From NCBI GenBank assembly GCA_019237355.1, contig JAFAHH010000099.1, forward strand, positions 1 to 27,951: a stretch of 27,951 nt of DNA, read 5' to 3'. A program made the translations under genes and the position numbers. The notes under the pieces are model-generated. The model had not been told where the DNA came from and did no database searches. It saw only the letters and a program-made list of their open reading frames with translations. Origin of the DNA: Acetobacteraceae bacterium (GTDB lineage: Bacteria; Pseudomonadota; Alphaproteobacteria; Acetobacterales; Acetobacteraceae). This document shows, piece after piece, positions 6,925 to 15,286 of the stretch (its first letter is position 1; each line of letters opens with the position of its first letter).

Positions 6925-7839
6925 TTACCGCTCCCAGGCTTCGGATGCGCTGTAATCCGTTTCTGCGGTAATGGCCTGAACACTGACTTCCACCGTCATC
7001 CCCAAGCTTTCCGATGGAAAGCCGGTCCAAGTGCCCGAAATCGGCGACGCTTGCCGCGGGTCGCGCGCGACTGCCACGCGGATCAAGTCGCGATTGCCCA
7101 CGATCCCGTTGGTGGGATCGAATTCAACCCAGCCCGCGCCGGGTAAGAACACGCGAACCCACGCATGGGTCGCCCCACCCCCCACATGGCCGCGCCCGTC
7201 GTGACCCGGCGAGAACAAGTAGCCGGAGACAAACCGGGCTGCAAAGCCGAGGCAGCGCACGGCCTCGATCATGAGCATCGCAAAGTCGCGGCACGTGCCG
7301 CCACCAAGCCGCAACGTCTGGAGCGGCTCCTGAGTGCCCTTCTCAGACCGGGCAACATAGGCGAGATTCTCCCGGATAGCGTGAGTCATTGTCGTAAGCA
7401 GATCGTAGGTTCTGGCCGGCTTGTCCTTGGGCAAGAATTGCCGGGCCCAACGCTCGAGCCGTCGCCCGGGATCAGGGAATTGCGGCTCAATTGATCTCAG
7501 GAGGTCTGGCATTTCCTCCGCACCATAGGAGAACGGATAGCATTCGGCGTGCTCATCGAGCTGAAAATCCAGCGCGTGCATCGGGGAGTGATCCAAAACC
7601 ACCCTGCTATCAAAACGGAGTTCCGTGGCACGCCCGCTAAACTGGGCGAGGGCTACGCAATTACCAAACACGTCGTGAATCCATCGCAGCCTTGACGGCT
7701 CCGGCGTGATCTCGAGCGTGGTCTCCACCAACCTCTGATCGTGGCCCTCGCGGGGACGCAGCATGAGACGGTGCTCCCCAAAAGCAACGGGCTGCTTATA
7801 CCGATAAGTCGTGACGTGGTGCACTGAAAGAATCGGCAT
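6925..7839 (-). CDS. Transglutaminase-like cysteine protease/amidase, intact triad
   Basis: The 304-aa protein has the N-terminal beta domain typical of bacterial transglutaminases (about 1-90) and the core with Cys183 (GGTCRDFAML), His225 (THAWVRV) and Asp241 (EFDPTNG), a complete catalytic triad. In this gene neighbourhood such proteins are thought to cleave or transfer the amide bonds made by the linked ATP-grasp enzyme. It starts 7 bases after the Alpha-E stop and is followed by a second, variant transglutaminase, so the operon carries a catalytic and a possibly altered paralogue. There is no signal peptide, so it acts in the cytoplasm. The real substrate is not known. Confidence 0.92.
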   Translation of the reverse strand: MPILSVHHVTTYRYKQPVAFGEHRLMLRPREGHDQRLVETTLEITPEPSRLRWIHDVFGNCVALAQFSGRATELRFDSRVVLDHSPMHALDFQLDEHAECYPFSYGAEEMPDLLRSIEPQFPDPGRRLERWARQFLPKDKPARTYDLLTTMTHAIRENLAYVARSEKGTQEPLQTLRLGGGTCRDFAMLMIEAVRCLGFAARFVSGYLFSPGHDGRGHVGGGATHAWVRVFLPGAGWVEFDPTNGIVGNRDLIRVAVARDPRQASPISGTWTGFPSESLGMTVEVSVQAITAETDYSASEAWER

Positions 7840-7846
7840 CGGCTAC

Positions 7847-8827
7847 TTACATTTCTTGTTCTGGTCTGGCCTCGGAGGAGTGACCAAAGAAAGACGCATA
7901 TAAGTCTCGGGTTACAGCAATGAGTTCTTCTTGTATCTGGTCGAGAAACTCGTGAAGACCCTGAATGATGATGTGCGGCGCCGGAGTAGCGCGCAATGCG
8001 GCGCTTAACGACTGGCATATGCGGGCGGCTTCATCGCCACCGTTCAAATCGTAGAGCGAACGCAACTCCGTCAGCAGGCGGTTGGTTTCGGATAAACAGA
8101 GCGAAACCGACCTGGGAAACCGAGGGTCGAGCAACAAGAATCCTGTAACGCGCGCTGGCGTGATCTGGCCGGCATGAAGCCTGCGATACGCGTGATACCC
8201 AGCCGCCGAGCGCAACAGCACATTCCATTGGCTGGCGTCCACCGGGCTGCCTACATCACTCGGCTTCGGCAGGAGCGCGTGATATTTGATGTCTACCAAA
8301 CGTGTGGTGGCGTCGGCACGCTCTATACAACGCCCAATTTGGTAGAAGTACCAGGCCTGGTCGCGAAAGAACGTGCCTTCCGTGATGCCGGTATGAGTTT
8401 GACACGCTTCTTTGATCCAACGGAACAAGGAGGTAAGGTTGCCCGCACTCAGATCCACCGGACGGAGTGCGTTCACCTGGTTGTAAAACATATTTAGCTG
8501 CATCCACATTTCAGTGGAAATGAGCGGTCGCAGTGTCCGCCCGTTCTCCCGCGCATTTCTTACAGCAGTCATTATGGAGGTCGGGTTGCCTCCATCCAAA
8601 ACGTAAAATTCAAGGACATCGGAGGCTGAAGCCACAGCGTGCTGGGCAAAAAAGCGCTCCTCATCGGCATGAAGCCGCACGATCGGAAGCCAGTCTAGCC
8701 CTCCCGCGCTATCACGGGAGAAGGTTTCGTTTACATCCAGAATTCTGGCAAGATTCTCCGTCCGCTCGACATACCGCGCCAGCCAGAAAATACACTCCGC
8801 GTAGCGAGAGAGCAGGTTTTCAGGCAA
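7847..8827 (-). CDS. Alpha-E domain (DUF403) protein
   Basis: The all-helical Alpha-E protein opens in family style with LLSRYAECIFWLARYVERTENLARIL-like residues and runs about 326 aa. I place the start at the TTG at 8827-8825, which overlaps the TGA of the ATP-grasp gene (TTGCCTGA) and gives the usual family length. The frame is open to an ATG at 8899, but those 24 extra codons are Arg-rich and lie wholly inside the ATP-grasp gene. Alpha-E proteins always accompany the circularly permuted ATP-grasp and transglutaminase genes and are thought to be part of the same peptide-forming complex. Translational coupling to the ATP-grasp gene is likely because no clear ribosome site precedes the TTG. 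Confidence 0.88.
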   Translation of the reverse strand: MPENLLSRYAECIFWLARYVERTENLARILDVNETFSRDSAGGLDWLPIVRLHADEERFFAQHAVASASDVLEFYVLDGGNPTSIMTAVRNARENGRTLRPLISTEMWMQLNMFYNQVNALRPVDLSAGNLTSLFRWIKEACQTHTGITEGTFFRDQAWYFYQIGRCIERADATTRLVDIKYHALLPKPSDVGSPVDASQWNVLLRSAAGYHAYRRLHAGQITPARVTGFLLLDPRFPRSVSLCLSETNRLLTELRSLYDLNGGDEAARICQSLSAALRATPAPHIIIQGLHEFLDQIQEELIAVTRDLYASFFGHSSEARPEQEM

Positions 8828-10244
8828 GCACCCACGTGTCTTTCGACCCGCCCCCCTGCGAGGAGTTGACCACGAGCGAGCCTTTGCGAAGCGCCACACG
8901 CGTTAGCCCGCCGGGTAGAACCCAGGTGCTGGCGCCCGTGATCGCAAATGGCCGGAAATCCACATGACGAGGCTCGACGCCGGTCTCAACCAACGTCGGC
9001 GAAACAGAGAGGCTGATACAGGGCTGGCTGATGTAATTCGCCGGGTTAGCGATCAGCTTGGCCCGGCAATCCTTCAGCTCCTGACCGGTCGCCCGGGGAC
9101 CGATGGTAATCCCGTAACCGCCCGCTTCCCCCACCGGCTTGACCACAAGCTCCTGCAAATGATCGAGCGTGTAGCACAGCCCTTCCGGTTCGCCGCAGAT
9201 GTGGGTCGTCACATTGGATAGGACTGGGTCCTCTGCCAAATAGTATCGAATGATTCGCGGCATATAGGCGTACACGGCCTTGTCATCTGCGACCCCCGTT
9301 CCAATAGCATTAGCCAAGGCCACATTCCCCGCCCGATACGCGCGCATAAGGCCGGGAACGCCGATTACGCTATCGGGACGGAACACTTCAGGATCGAGGA
9401 ATTCGTCGCTGATCCGGCGATAGATCACATCGACCCGAGAAAGACCACGCGTGGTTCGCATGTATACGCGGTCATTCTCCACCCGGAGATCGCTGCCCTC
9501 AACCAGGGGAACTCCCATCTCTCGCGCGAGAAATACATGCTCGAAATACGCGGCGTTATAGATGCCCGGCGAAAGCAGCACGATTCGCGGACGATCGGTA
9601 GGGCGAGGCGCAATTTCGCGCAAGGCTTGGGCCAGCTTCGGTCCATAATTTTCCACCGCCCGCAGAGGAATCCCGTCCAGCAAGTCTGGAAACGCCCGCA
9701 TCATCATATGCCGGTTTTCAATGACATAACTGACGCCAGAAGGAGTCCGCGCGTTATCCTCGAGTACCAAAAAGCGGCCCTTGTGGTCGCGAACGATATC
9801 GATGCCGCACACACTTATATAGGTTTTATGCGGGAGAGTGACGCCTTGCATCGCTAGGTGGTAGTTTGGGTTCCCAAGCACAAGCTGAGCGGGAAGGACT
9901 TCGTCTTTGATGATTTTTTGCTCGTGATACAAATCATCGAGCAGCAGATTCAGTGCCGTGACGCGCTGCACCACGCCGCGTTCGATCTGCCGCCAATCTT
10001 CGGGCGATAGCACGCGTGGAATAACGTCGAAAGGCAGGATGCGATCAATCGACTCGGCGCCTGAATAAATGGTGAACGTAATCCCGAGGTTATAAAGTTC
10101 CGCCTGAGCCCGGGAAGCACGCTGTCGGATCGCATCGAGCGAGAGCGCTGCTAGCCGGTTCCGTATCTCTCCGGTGGCCCCACTATGCACCATTTCGCAA
10201 TAGAAGCCATTCGGGTCGTATTGGGCGAGAACCGAGTTGTCCAT
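8820..10244 (-). CDS. Circularly permuted ATP-grasp protein
   Basis: The 474-aa protein matches the circularly permuted ATP-grasp family (CP_ATPgrasp, formerly DUF404/DUF407). Visible landmarks are VCGIDIVRD (145-153), the metal-binding LEDNARTPSG (161-170), and the nucleotide-binding VVKPVGEAGGYGITIG (367-382). Family members are predicted to make amide bonds between an amino acid or amine and a carboxylate; the paired transglutaminases would reverse or transfer them. A good ribosome site (CGGAGAAG) precedes the ATG. It is the first gene of a four-gene operon. The upstream gap (10245-10489) must hold the promoter; I see no distinctive elements there. Confidence 0.93.
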   Translation of the reverse strand: MDNSVLAQYDPNGFYCEMVHSGATGEIRNRLAALSLDAIRQRASRAQAELYNLGITFTIYSGAESIDRILPFDVIPRVLSPEDWRQIERGVVQRVTALNLLLDDLYHEQKIIKDEVLPAQLVLGNPNYHLAMQGVTLPHKTYISVCGIDIVRDHKGRFLVLEDNARTPSGVSYVIENRHMMMRAFPDLLDGIPLRAVENYGPKLAQALREIAPRPTDRPRIVLLSPGIYNAAYFEHVFLAREMGVPLVEGSDLRVENDRVYMRTTRGLSRVDVIYRRISDEFLDPEVFRPDSVIGVPGLMRAYRAGNVALANAIGTGVADDKAVYAYMPRIIRYYLAEDPVLSNVTTHICGEPEGLCYTLDHLQELVVKPVGEAGGYGITIGPRATGQELKDCRAKLIANPANYISQPCISLSVSPTLVETGVEPRHVDFRPFAITGASTWVLPGGLTRVALRKGSLVVNSSQGGGSKDTWVLA

Positions 10245-10489
10245 GTCTTCTCCGGAGCACGGATATCATTCGGACGGCTCTGCATTTACCATGCCAGTGC
10301 GCACCGAGCCGGCGGTACCGGCCAATCACCCGGCCAAATAGCAGCGCCTCCGCCTAGGCTGACGAAATTGCGGATGCCCTACCCGCCGACAGGCCGCCTA
10401 CAGTCTAGGCAGGTTCGGATTACCCAGACCAATATTTGGGCAGAGCATTCCTAATTGACTTAGACGTAAGGCCGAACCATTTGGCCCCG

Positions 10490-10753
10490 CTAACAACCAC
10501 CCCCGGCCTGGTGCAGCGCCTTGGCGACGCATTTGTTGGCCTCCAGTTCCGCCCGTATCTCGGCGGCCAAGACCGGATTAGCCCGCCGGATCTGCCCGAC
10601 GCGCAGCGCCGCGGCAGCACCAGGCGCTGGCGCTATTTCCCAGGCTTCGAGGAAGAGCAGGTCTTGAACCGCTTTCCAGTCATGTGTCTGAAACAGAACC
10701 CGGCGCAGCGCCTTTGTACGCGGTAATGCGGGCAGAGCCGTTACCGTAGACAT
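10490..10753 (-). CDS. Hypothetical protein, 87 aa
   Basis: I do not recognise this family. The start is well supported by GGGAGGT 7 bases before the ATG. The product is a soluble, mixed charged protein with a helical middle (about 14-40), an Ala-rich centre, a predicted helix RRANPVLAAEIRAELEANK (about 56-74) and a Gly-Gly-Gly-Cys C-terminus. No signal or membrane segment. It stands alone between the ATP-grasp operon and ahcY on the same strand, with gaps of over 200 bases on both sides, so it probably has its own promoter. The overlapping + strand ORF (10436-10726) is a shadow. Confidence 0.6.
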   Translation of the reverse strand: MSTVTALPALPRTKALRRVLFQTHDWKAVQDLLFLEAWEIAPAPGAAAALRVGQIRRANPVLAAEIRAELEANKCVAKALHQAGGGC

Positions 10754-10879
10754 TGAAATACCTCCCGTGTTGTAGATTTTTTGCCGGCTTATTCAGATGC
10801 TTTGGCGCATATGCCGAGATCCGTTTATGGGCCCGGCCGCAACGTTGTTCTCACAAGGGGCCGTCCTCGGCTATGCTGA

Positions 10880-10897
10880 GGGTTTATGCCTAAACCC
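10880..10897. repeat. 7-bp-stem hairpin downstream of ahcY
   Basis: Bases 10880-10886 (GGGTTTA) and 10891-10897 (TAAACCC) form a perfect stem with a TGCC loop. It lies in the 228-bp gap between ahcY and the 87-aa gene. It may stall or end ahcY transcription, but has no T-run. Confidence 0.35.
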
Positions 10898-10931
10898 GCT
10901 TAGCGTGTCAAAACGAAAAGTCTGGGACGAC

Positions 10932-10961
10932 GGGCAGAGATCGTAGCCTCGGCCTCTGCCC
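10932..10961 (-). terminator. Candidate terminator of ahcY
   Basis: GGGCAGAG (10932-10939) and CTCTGCCC (10954-10961) form an 8-bp GC-rich stem, 21 bases after the ahcY stop. On the minus strand it is followed by a T-rich stretch (CTTTTCGTTTT) about 10 bases further on, so it is an imperfect intrinsic terminator. Confidence 0.45.
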
Positions 10962-10981
10962 TCTTTCGGCCTCAAAGGTCG

Positions 10982-12289
10982 TCAATAACGATAGAGGTCA
11001 TGCTTGAAGGGACCATTCGGATCAACCCCGATATAGGCCGCCTGCTTGGAAGTAAGTTTGGTCAGCTGCGCCCCGACCTTGGCTAAATGAAGCGCGGCCA
11101 CCTTTTCATCCAAATGCTTGGGCAAAGTATAAACAAGCCGTTCGTAACGCCCGGGCGGCGCTGACCAAAGCTCGATTTGCGCAAGCACCTGATTGCTGAA
11201 CGACGCACTCATGACAAAACTGGGATGGCCAGTCGCGTTCCCGAGGTTCACCAGCCGTCCTTCGCTGAGCACGATCAGCCGCTTGCCATCCGGGAATACC
11301 ACTTCGTCAACTTGAGGCTTCACGTTCTCCCAGCGATGATTGCGTAGAGCCTCGATCTGTATTTCACTGTCGAAGTGGCCGATATTGCAAACAATAGCGC
11401 GGTGCTTCATCTGGCGCATGTGATCGATGGTGATGACGTCAACATTGCCAGTAGCGGTCACGAAGATGTCACCGCGGGGCGCCGCGTTTTCCATTGTGAC
11501 GACCTCATAACCTTCCATCGCCGCTTGAAGCGCGCAAATCGGATCCACCTCGGTCACGAGGACCCGGCATCCTCCGTTGCGTAGGCTGGCTGCTGAGCCT
11601 TTTCCGACATCCCCGTATCCGCACACCACTGCGACCTTACCAGCCAGCATAACATCCGTGGCGCGGCGAATCCCGTCGACGAGCGATTCCCGGCAGCCAT
11701 ACAGATTATCAAACTTTGATTTGGTAACGCTGTCATTCACGTTGATTGCCGGAGCAAGCAACTTGCCTACTTTGGCCATCTCGCGCAGCCGATGAACTCC
11801 GGTCGTGGTCTCCTCGGAAATTCCGCGCACATCGGTCAACAGCTCCGGGTATTTCTGGTGCATGACCAGGGTCAGATCGCCGCCATCGTCGAGAATCATG
11901 TTGGGAGTCCATCCATCCGGGCCGTGAATGGTCTGTTCGATGGCCCACCAGAACGCGTCCTCGTCCATGCCCTTCCAGGCGAACACCGCTACGTTAGCAG
12001 CGGCCATGGCCGCCGCCGCGTGATCTTGTGTGGAGAAAATATTACACGATGACCAGCGAACGGTGGCGCCCAGCGCTAGGAGGGTTTCGATCAGCACCGC
12101 GGTCTGGATGGTCATGTGCAGGCAGCCAGCAATCCGGGCGCCTTTCAGAGGCTTTTCGGCTCCAAATTCCGCCCTTATGGCCATCAGCCCAGGCATCTCG
12201 TCCTCGGCCATGGCAATTTCTTTCCGGCCCCACTCGGCCAGGCTGATATCCTTCACCTTGTAGTCCGGCGCGGTCGAACAGTCGGGCAT
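10982..12289 (-). CDS. ahcY: S-adenosylhomocysteine hydrolase (adenosylhomocysteinase)
   Basis: The 435-aa enzyme splits S-adenosylhomocysteine into adenosine and homocysteine with bound NAD+, keeping the methylation cycle running. Family landmarks are His58 in GCLHMT, the catalytic Lys190 and Asp194 in NDSVTKSKFDNLYG, the NAD site GYGDVGKG (224-231), and the conserved C-terminus ending DLYRY. I start at Met 12289 because AGGAG lies 8 bases ahead and the protein then has family length; the frame is open to an ATG at 12346. The leader 12290-12457 shows no riboswitch I can recognise. It follows a DUF29 gene on the same strand. A candidate terminator is at 10932-10961. Confidence 0.97.
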   Translation of the reverse strand: MPDCSTAPDYKVKDISLAEWGRKEIAMAEDEMPGLMAIRAEFGAEKPLKGARIAGCLHMTIQTAVLIETLLALGATVRWSSCNIFSTQDHAAAAMAAANVAVFAWKGMDEDAFWWAIEQTIHGPDGWTPNMILDDGGDLTLVMHQKYPELLTDVRGISEETTTGVHRLREMAKVGKLLAPAINVNDSVTKSKFDNLYGCRESLVDGIRRATDVMLAGKVAVVCGYGDVGKGSAASLRNGGCRVLVTEVDPICALQAAMEGYEVVTMENAAPRGDIFVTATGNVDVITIDHMRQMKHRAIVCNIGHFDSEIQIEALRNHRWENVKPQVDEVVFPDGKRLIVLSEGRLVNLGNATGHPSFVMSASFSNQVLAQIELWSAPPGRYERLVYTLPKHLDEKVAALHLAKVGAQLTKLTSKQAAYIGVDPNGPFKHDLYRY

Positions 12290-12457
12290 CAAAGCAGCTC
12301 CTGATGAGGCTGGCGCCGTCCTATAAGCATCAGCAGCGTCGCGCAACGGGTGCTTGGTGAAAGGCGGCGGCCCAGTCTCAGATCGTGGGTCTTCAGCTCG
12401 GATCCATCAGTTTGGTAAGCAGGGCAGCGACGTCCGGGATAGGCAACCAATCCACAA

Positions 12458-12781
12458 TCAAATCGCAACGCTAAATGGGCATGCGCTCGGCAGACTCCGC
12501 GGGGGCACGCCATCAATGATAGTTGCCAGGGTTACAGCCAACGCTTCTTGATAAAGACCCCGGACATTGATCCGGCCTCGCATAGAAGGCGTGAAACTTC
12601 GCCGCGCATCAACGAGAAAAGTGAGGGCTTCGTTTCGCCAATGCTCGCTCGGGCCTGAAGGCCAGCCATGGATCTTCAGGAGATGCTCGAGGGCCCGGAC
12701 AAGCAGGCTGCGAACGGCCCGCAGTTCGGATTGGCCCACGTCCTGGACTTCTTCGATCACGTTCTCCCAGTCAACCTCCAC
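12458..12781 (-). CDS. DUF29-family protein, apparently N-terminally truncated
   Basis: The 107 aa encoded from the GTG at 12781 match the core and end of the DUF29 family: VDWENVIEEVQDVGQSE at the start, a helical middle with LEHLLKIHGWP, and the LPSACPFS end motif. DUF29 proteins are usually about 140 aa. The missing N-terminal part is present in the DNA upstream in the same frame (12874-12782: CVYRSVQDRHSNL, then ARLLRRLSAGEKG), but no ATG, GTG or TTG opens it, and rho's TAG stop bounds it. The GTG does have AAAAGGGC just ahead, so a shortened protein could be made. The function of DUF29 is unknown. It follows rho on the same strand by a short gap. Confidence 0.7.
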   Translation of the reverse strand: MEVDWENVIEEVQDVGQSELRAVRSLLVRALEHLLKIHGWPSGPSEHWRNEALTFLVDARRSFTPSMRGRINVRGLYQEALAVTLATIIDGVPPRSLPSACPFSVAI

Positions 12782-12886
12782 ATTGCCCTTTTCGCCAGCG
12801 GAAAGGCGGCGCAGTAACCTGGCTTGCGCTCCGACCAGATTAGAATGGCGGTCCTGTACAGATCGGTAGACACATGCCGGCCTAGG

Positions 12887-14161
12887 CTAGGTATTCATGG
12901 CATCAAAGAAATCCTGGTTGGTCTTGCTGTATTTCAGCTTGTCGAGCAAGAACTCCATCCCATCCACGGCACCCATTGGGTTCAAGATACGGCGCAGCAC
13001 CCACATCTTGGCCAGAGTCGCTTTGTCCACCAGCAACTCTTCTTTCCGGGTGCCCGACTTGGTGATGTCGATGGCCGGGAAGGTGCGCTTATCCGAGAGC
13101 TTGCGGTCGAGAATGATTTCCGAATTACCGGTGCCCTTGAACTCTTCAAAGATCACCTCGTCCATGCGGCTGCCGGTATCGATCAGTGCGGTTGCGATGA
13201 TCGTCAGCGACCCGCCTTCCTCGATGTTGCGGGCGGCGCCAAAAAACCGCTTCGGCCGCTGCAAGGCATTCGCGTCGACCCCGCCGGTCAGCACCTTGCC
13301 CGAGGAGGGCACCACGGTGTTATAGGCGCGTGCGAGCCGGGTAATCGAATCAAGCAGGATCACCACATCGCGCTTGTGCTCAACCAGGCGCTTGGCTTTT
13401 TCCAGCACCATTTCGGTTACTTGCACATGCCGGGTAGCTGGCTCATCGAAGGTGGAGCTGATCACCTCACCCTTGACGCTGCGCGCCATATCCGTGACTT
13501 CTTCCGGCCGCTCGTCGATCAGCAGCACGATTAGAAACACTTCGGGCTGATTAGACGCAATGGCCGTTGCGATATTTTGCAACATTACGGTTTTGCCAGT
13601 GCGCGGAGGTGCAACGATCAACGCCCGCTGGCCCTTGCCGATGGGCGCAATCAGATCGATCACCCTCGGGGTAAAATCCTTCCCCGGCCCTTTGGCGACC
13701 GACTGGAAATTCTCCATTTCCATTTTCAGCCGCCCGTCAGGATAGAGCGGGGTCAGGTTGTCGAAATTGATCCTATGCCGCACGGATTCAGGCGGTTCGA
13801 AATTAACGCTATCGACTTTGAGTAACGCGAAATAGCGCTCCCCATCCTTGGGAGCACGGATCTGGCCTTCCACCGTGTCGCCAGTGCGCAATCCGAACCG
13901 GCGAACCTGGCTCGGTGAAACATAAATGTCATCCGGACCCGGGAGGTAATTGGCCTCCGGGCTGCGGAGGAAACCAAAGCCGTCCGGCAGGATTTCCAGG
14001 GTGCCTTCACCGTGGATAGCCTGGTCGTTCTCGGCGAGGTTTTTGAGGATTGCGAACATCATGTCCTGCTTGCGCAGGCTCGATGCGTTCTCAATCTGCA
14101 AGGATTCGGCAAAGCTTAGCAGGTCGGCGGGAGACTTTGCCTTGAGTTCGGCGAGATGCAT
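12887..14161 (-). CDS. rho: Transcription termination factor Rho
   Basis: The 424-aa protein has the Rho N-terminal domain (1-45), the cold-shock-like RNA-binding domain with the RNP1 motif DGFGFLR (60-66), and the hexameric RecA-type ATPase with Walker A PPRTGKT (185-191) and Walker B DVVILLD (265-271). I chose the ATG at 14161 (GAGG 7 bases ahead, MHLAELKAKS start); the frame is open to 14239 but those residues are not Rho-like. It lies downstream of the hem genes, a linkage known in alphaproteobacteria. The 235-bp leader (14162-14396) has a GC hairpin (14263-14278) and could host attenuation; that is inference. Confidence 0.97.
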   Translation of the reverse strand: MHLAELKAKSPADLLSFAESLQIENASSLRKQDMMFAILKNLAENDQAIHGEGTLEILPDGFGFLRSPEANYLPGPDDIYVSPSQVRRFGLRTGDTVEGQIRAPKDGERYFALLKVDSVNFEPPESVRHRINFDNLTPLYPDGRLKMEMENFQSVAKGPGKDFTPRVIDLIAPIGKGQRALIVAPPRTGKTVMLQNIATAIASNQPEVFLIVLLIDERPEEVTDMARSVKGEVISSTFDEPATRHVQVTEMVLEKAKRLVEHKRDVVILLDSITRLARAYNTVVPSSGKVLTGGVDANALQRPKRFFGAARNIEEGGSLTIIATALIDTGSRMDEVIFEEFKGTGNSEIILDRKLSDKRTFPAIDITKSGTRKEELLVDKATLAKMWVLRRILNPMGAVDGMEFLLDKLKYSKTNQDFFDAMNT

Positions 14162-14396
14162 GAAAAGCCTCAGGAATGAAGCAGGCGGGACAACGCCCGG
14201 TATAGGGAATGCGGCTGACAAGCCCGTCAGCGCTGCCACATGGACAATTTTTAAGGCGGGGTGGCGGCTGTGGCCGCCGGTGCAGAGAAGATACCGGAAG
14301 CTAAAACGTGCCGTCCCTGTCCGTCAATTGCCAAAGTGGGCCATTGCTTGAGAAAATCAAGGCTAAGGCTCACGTAGCCAGCCTCAGCCCCCATTA

Positions 14397-14834
14397 TTAG
14401 CCGGGGTGTCGCCGGGTCATGAAGATGACGGGGCTATCAAGGGATGTAAACCCCAGCCCCGCATAAAAATCCTGCGCATCGCGCGTGGCGAGCAGCCAGC
14501 GCCGCAACCCCTGCAGATCAGGGTGATCGAGCACCGCTTGAACCAAGGCCCGCCCCAGCCCCTTTCCTCGCTGCCCTGCGATGACGAATACATCGGTAAG
14601 CCAAGCAAAAGTGGTAAGATCGGTCACGACCCGCGCAAACCCACATTGCCCACCATCTGGTCCATAGAGCCCGAAACACACGCTTGCCGATGCAGCACGC
14701 CCAACCTGCTCGCGCGTCATACCGCGGCTCCAATAGCTCTCTTCGGCCAGAAACCAGTAAATCAGGTCCAGATCCAGCCGGTCCCGGTCGTCGTTGATGA
14801 GGTAGCCGTTTGCAAGATGTCGCTCGTAGCGCAT
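14397..14834 (-). CDS. GNAT-family N-acetyltransferase
   Basis: The 145-aa protein has the acetyl-CoA pyrophosphate-binding motif QRGKGLG (88-94) of GNAT acetyltransferases, the preceding strand with VFVIAG, and the C-terminal YAGLGF (124-129). The start is the ATG at 14834, whose A overlaps the TAA stop of hemJ (TAATG), so translation is coupled. The frame extends 273 codons further upstream through hemJ and hemH, but that is a shadow. The substrate is unknown; nothing in the protein connects it to haem apart from the coupling. It is the last gene of the hem chain before rho. Confidence 0.85.
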   Translation of the reverse strand: MRYERHLANGYLINDDRDRLDLDLIYWFLAEESYWSRGMTREQVGRAASASVCFGLYGPDGGQCGFARVVTDLTTFAWLTDVFVIAGQRGKGLGRALVQAVLDHPDLQGLRRWLLATRDAQDFYAGLGFTSLDSPVIFMTRRHPG

Positions 14835-15286
14835 TAGAATGGCCGGACGATTACCATAATCACGATGACCACCATGAGCACCGTCGGGACCTCGTTGGCG
14901 ACACGATAAAAGCGCTGTGGCCTTTGGTTGCGGTCTTCCAAGAAATCGCGCCGCCATTTCGAGGCTGCACCATGAAAAGCCGAAAGCATCAGCACGCAGC
15001 CGAGCTTTACGTGCCACCACCCGGCCGGCCAGTCGATTATACCCGGGGTCAGCACAAGAATAACACCAAACAGCCAGGTTGCGGCCATGGCCGGGTTGGT
15101 AATCTGTTTTAGCAAACGGCGCTCCATAACTTTGAAGCGCTCTGACTCCGCCGAACCCGGACGAAGGTCGCAGTGGTACACGAATAGCCGCGGCAAATAG
15201 AGGAGGCCCGCCATCCACGCGATGAGCGCGATCACGTGCAGCGCCTTTGTCCAGGGATAGAGGTGAATGAGTGGGCCGAAGGTCAC
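14834..15286 (-). CDS. hemJ: HemJ-type protoporphyrinogen IX oxidase
   Basis: The 150-aa integral membrane protein has four predicted helices and the HemJ signatures: TKALHVIALIAWMAGLLYLP (13-32), VYHCD with His38, and the C-terminal NEVPTVLMV near 131. HemJ oxidises protoporphyrinogen IX to protoporphyrin IX, the penultimate step of haem synthesis, in bacteria lacking HemG or HemY. His17 lies in the conserved first helix and is probably the haem ligand known for the family. The start is a GTG at 15286-15284 overlapping the TGA of hemH by four bases (GTGA). The adjacent order hemE-hemH-hemJ fits the pathway. Confidence 0.95.
   Translation of the reverse strand: MTFGPLIHLYPWTKALHVIALIAWMAGLLYLPRLFVYHCDLRPGSAESERFKVMERRLLKQITNPAMAATWLFGVILVLTPGIIDWPAGWWHVKLGCVLMLSAFHGAASKWRRDFLEDRNQRPQRFYRVANEVPTVLMVVIVIMVIVRPF

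Noticed and set aside
12290..12457. SAH or SAM riboswitch ahead of ahcY
   Set aside because: I looked for the conserved cores and pairing expected and found none; the ribosome site alone is clear.
12824..13534. 236-codon + strand ORF opposite rho
   Set aside because: Antisense to the highly conserved rho coding sequence; its composition mirrors rho codons.
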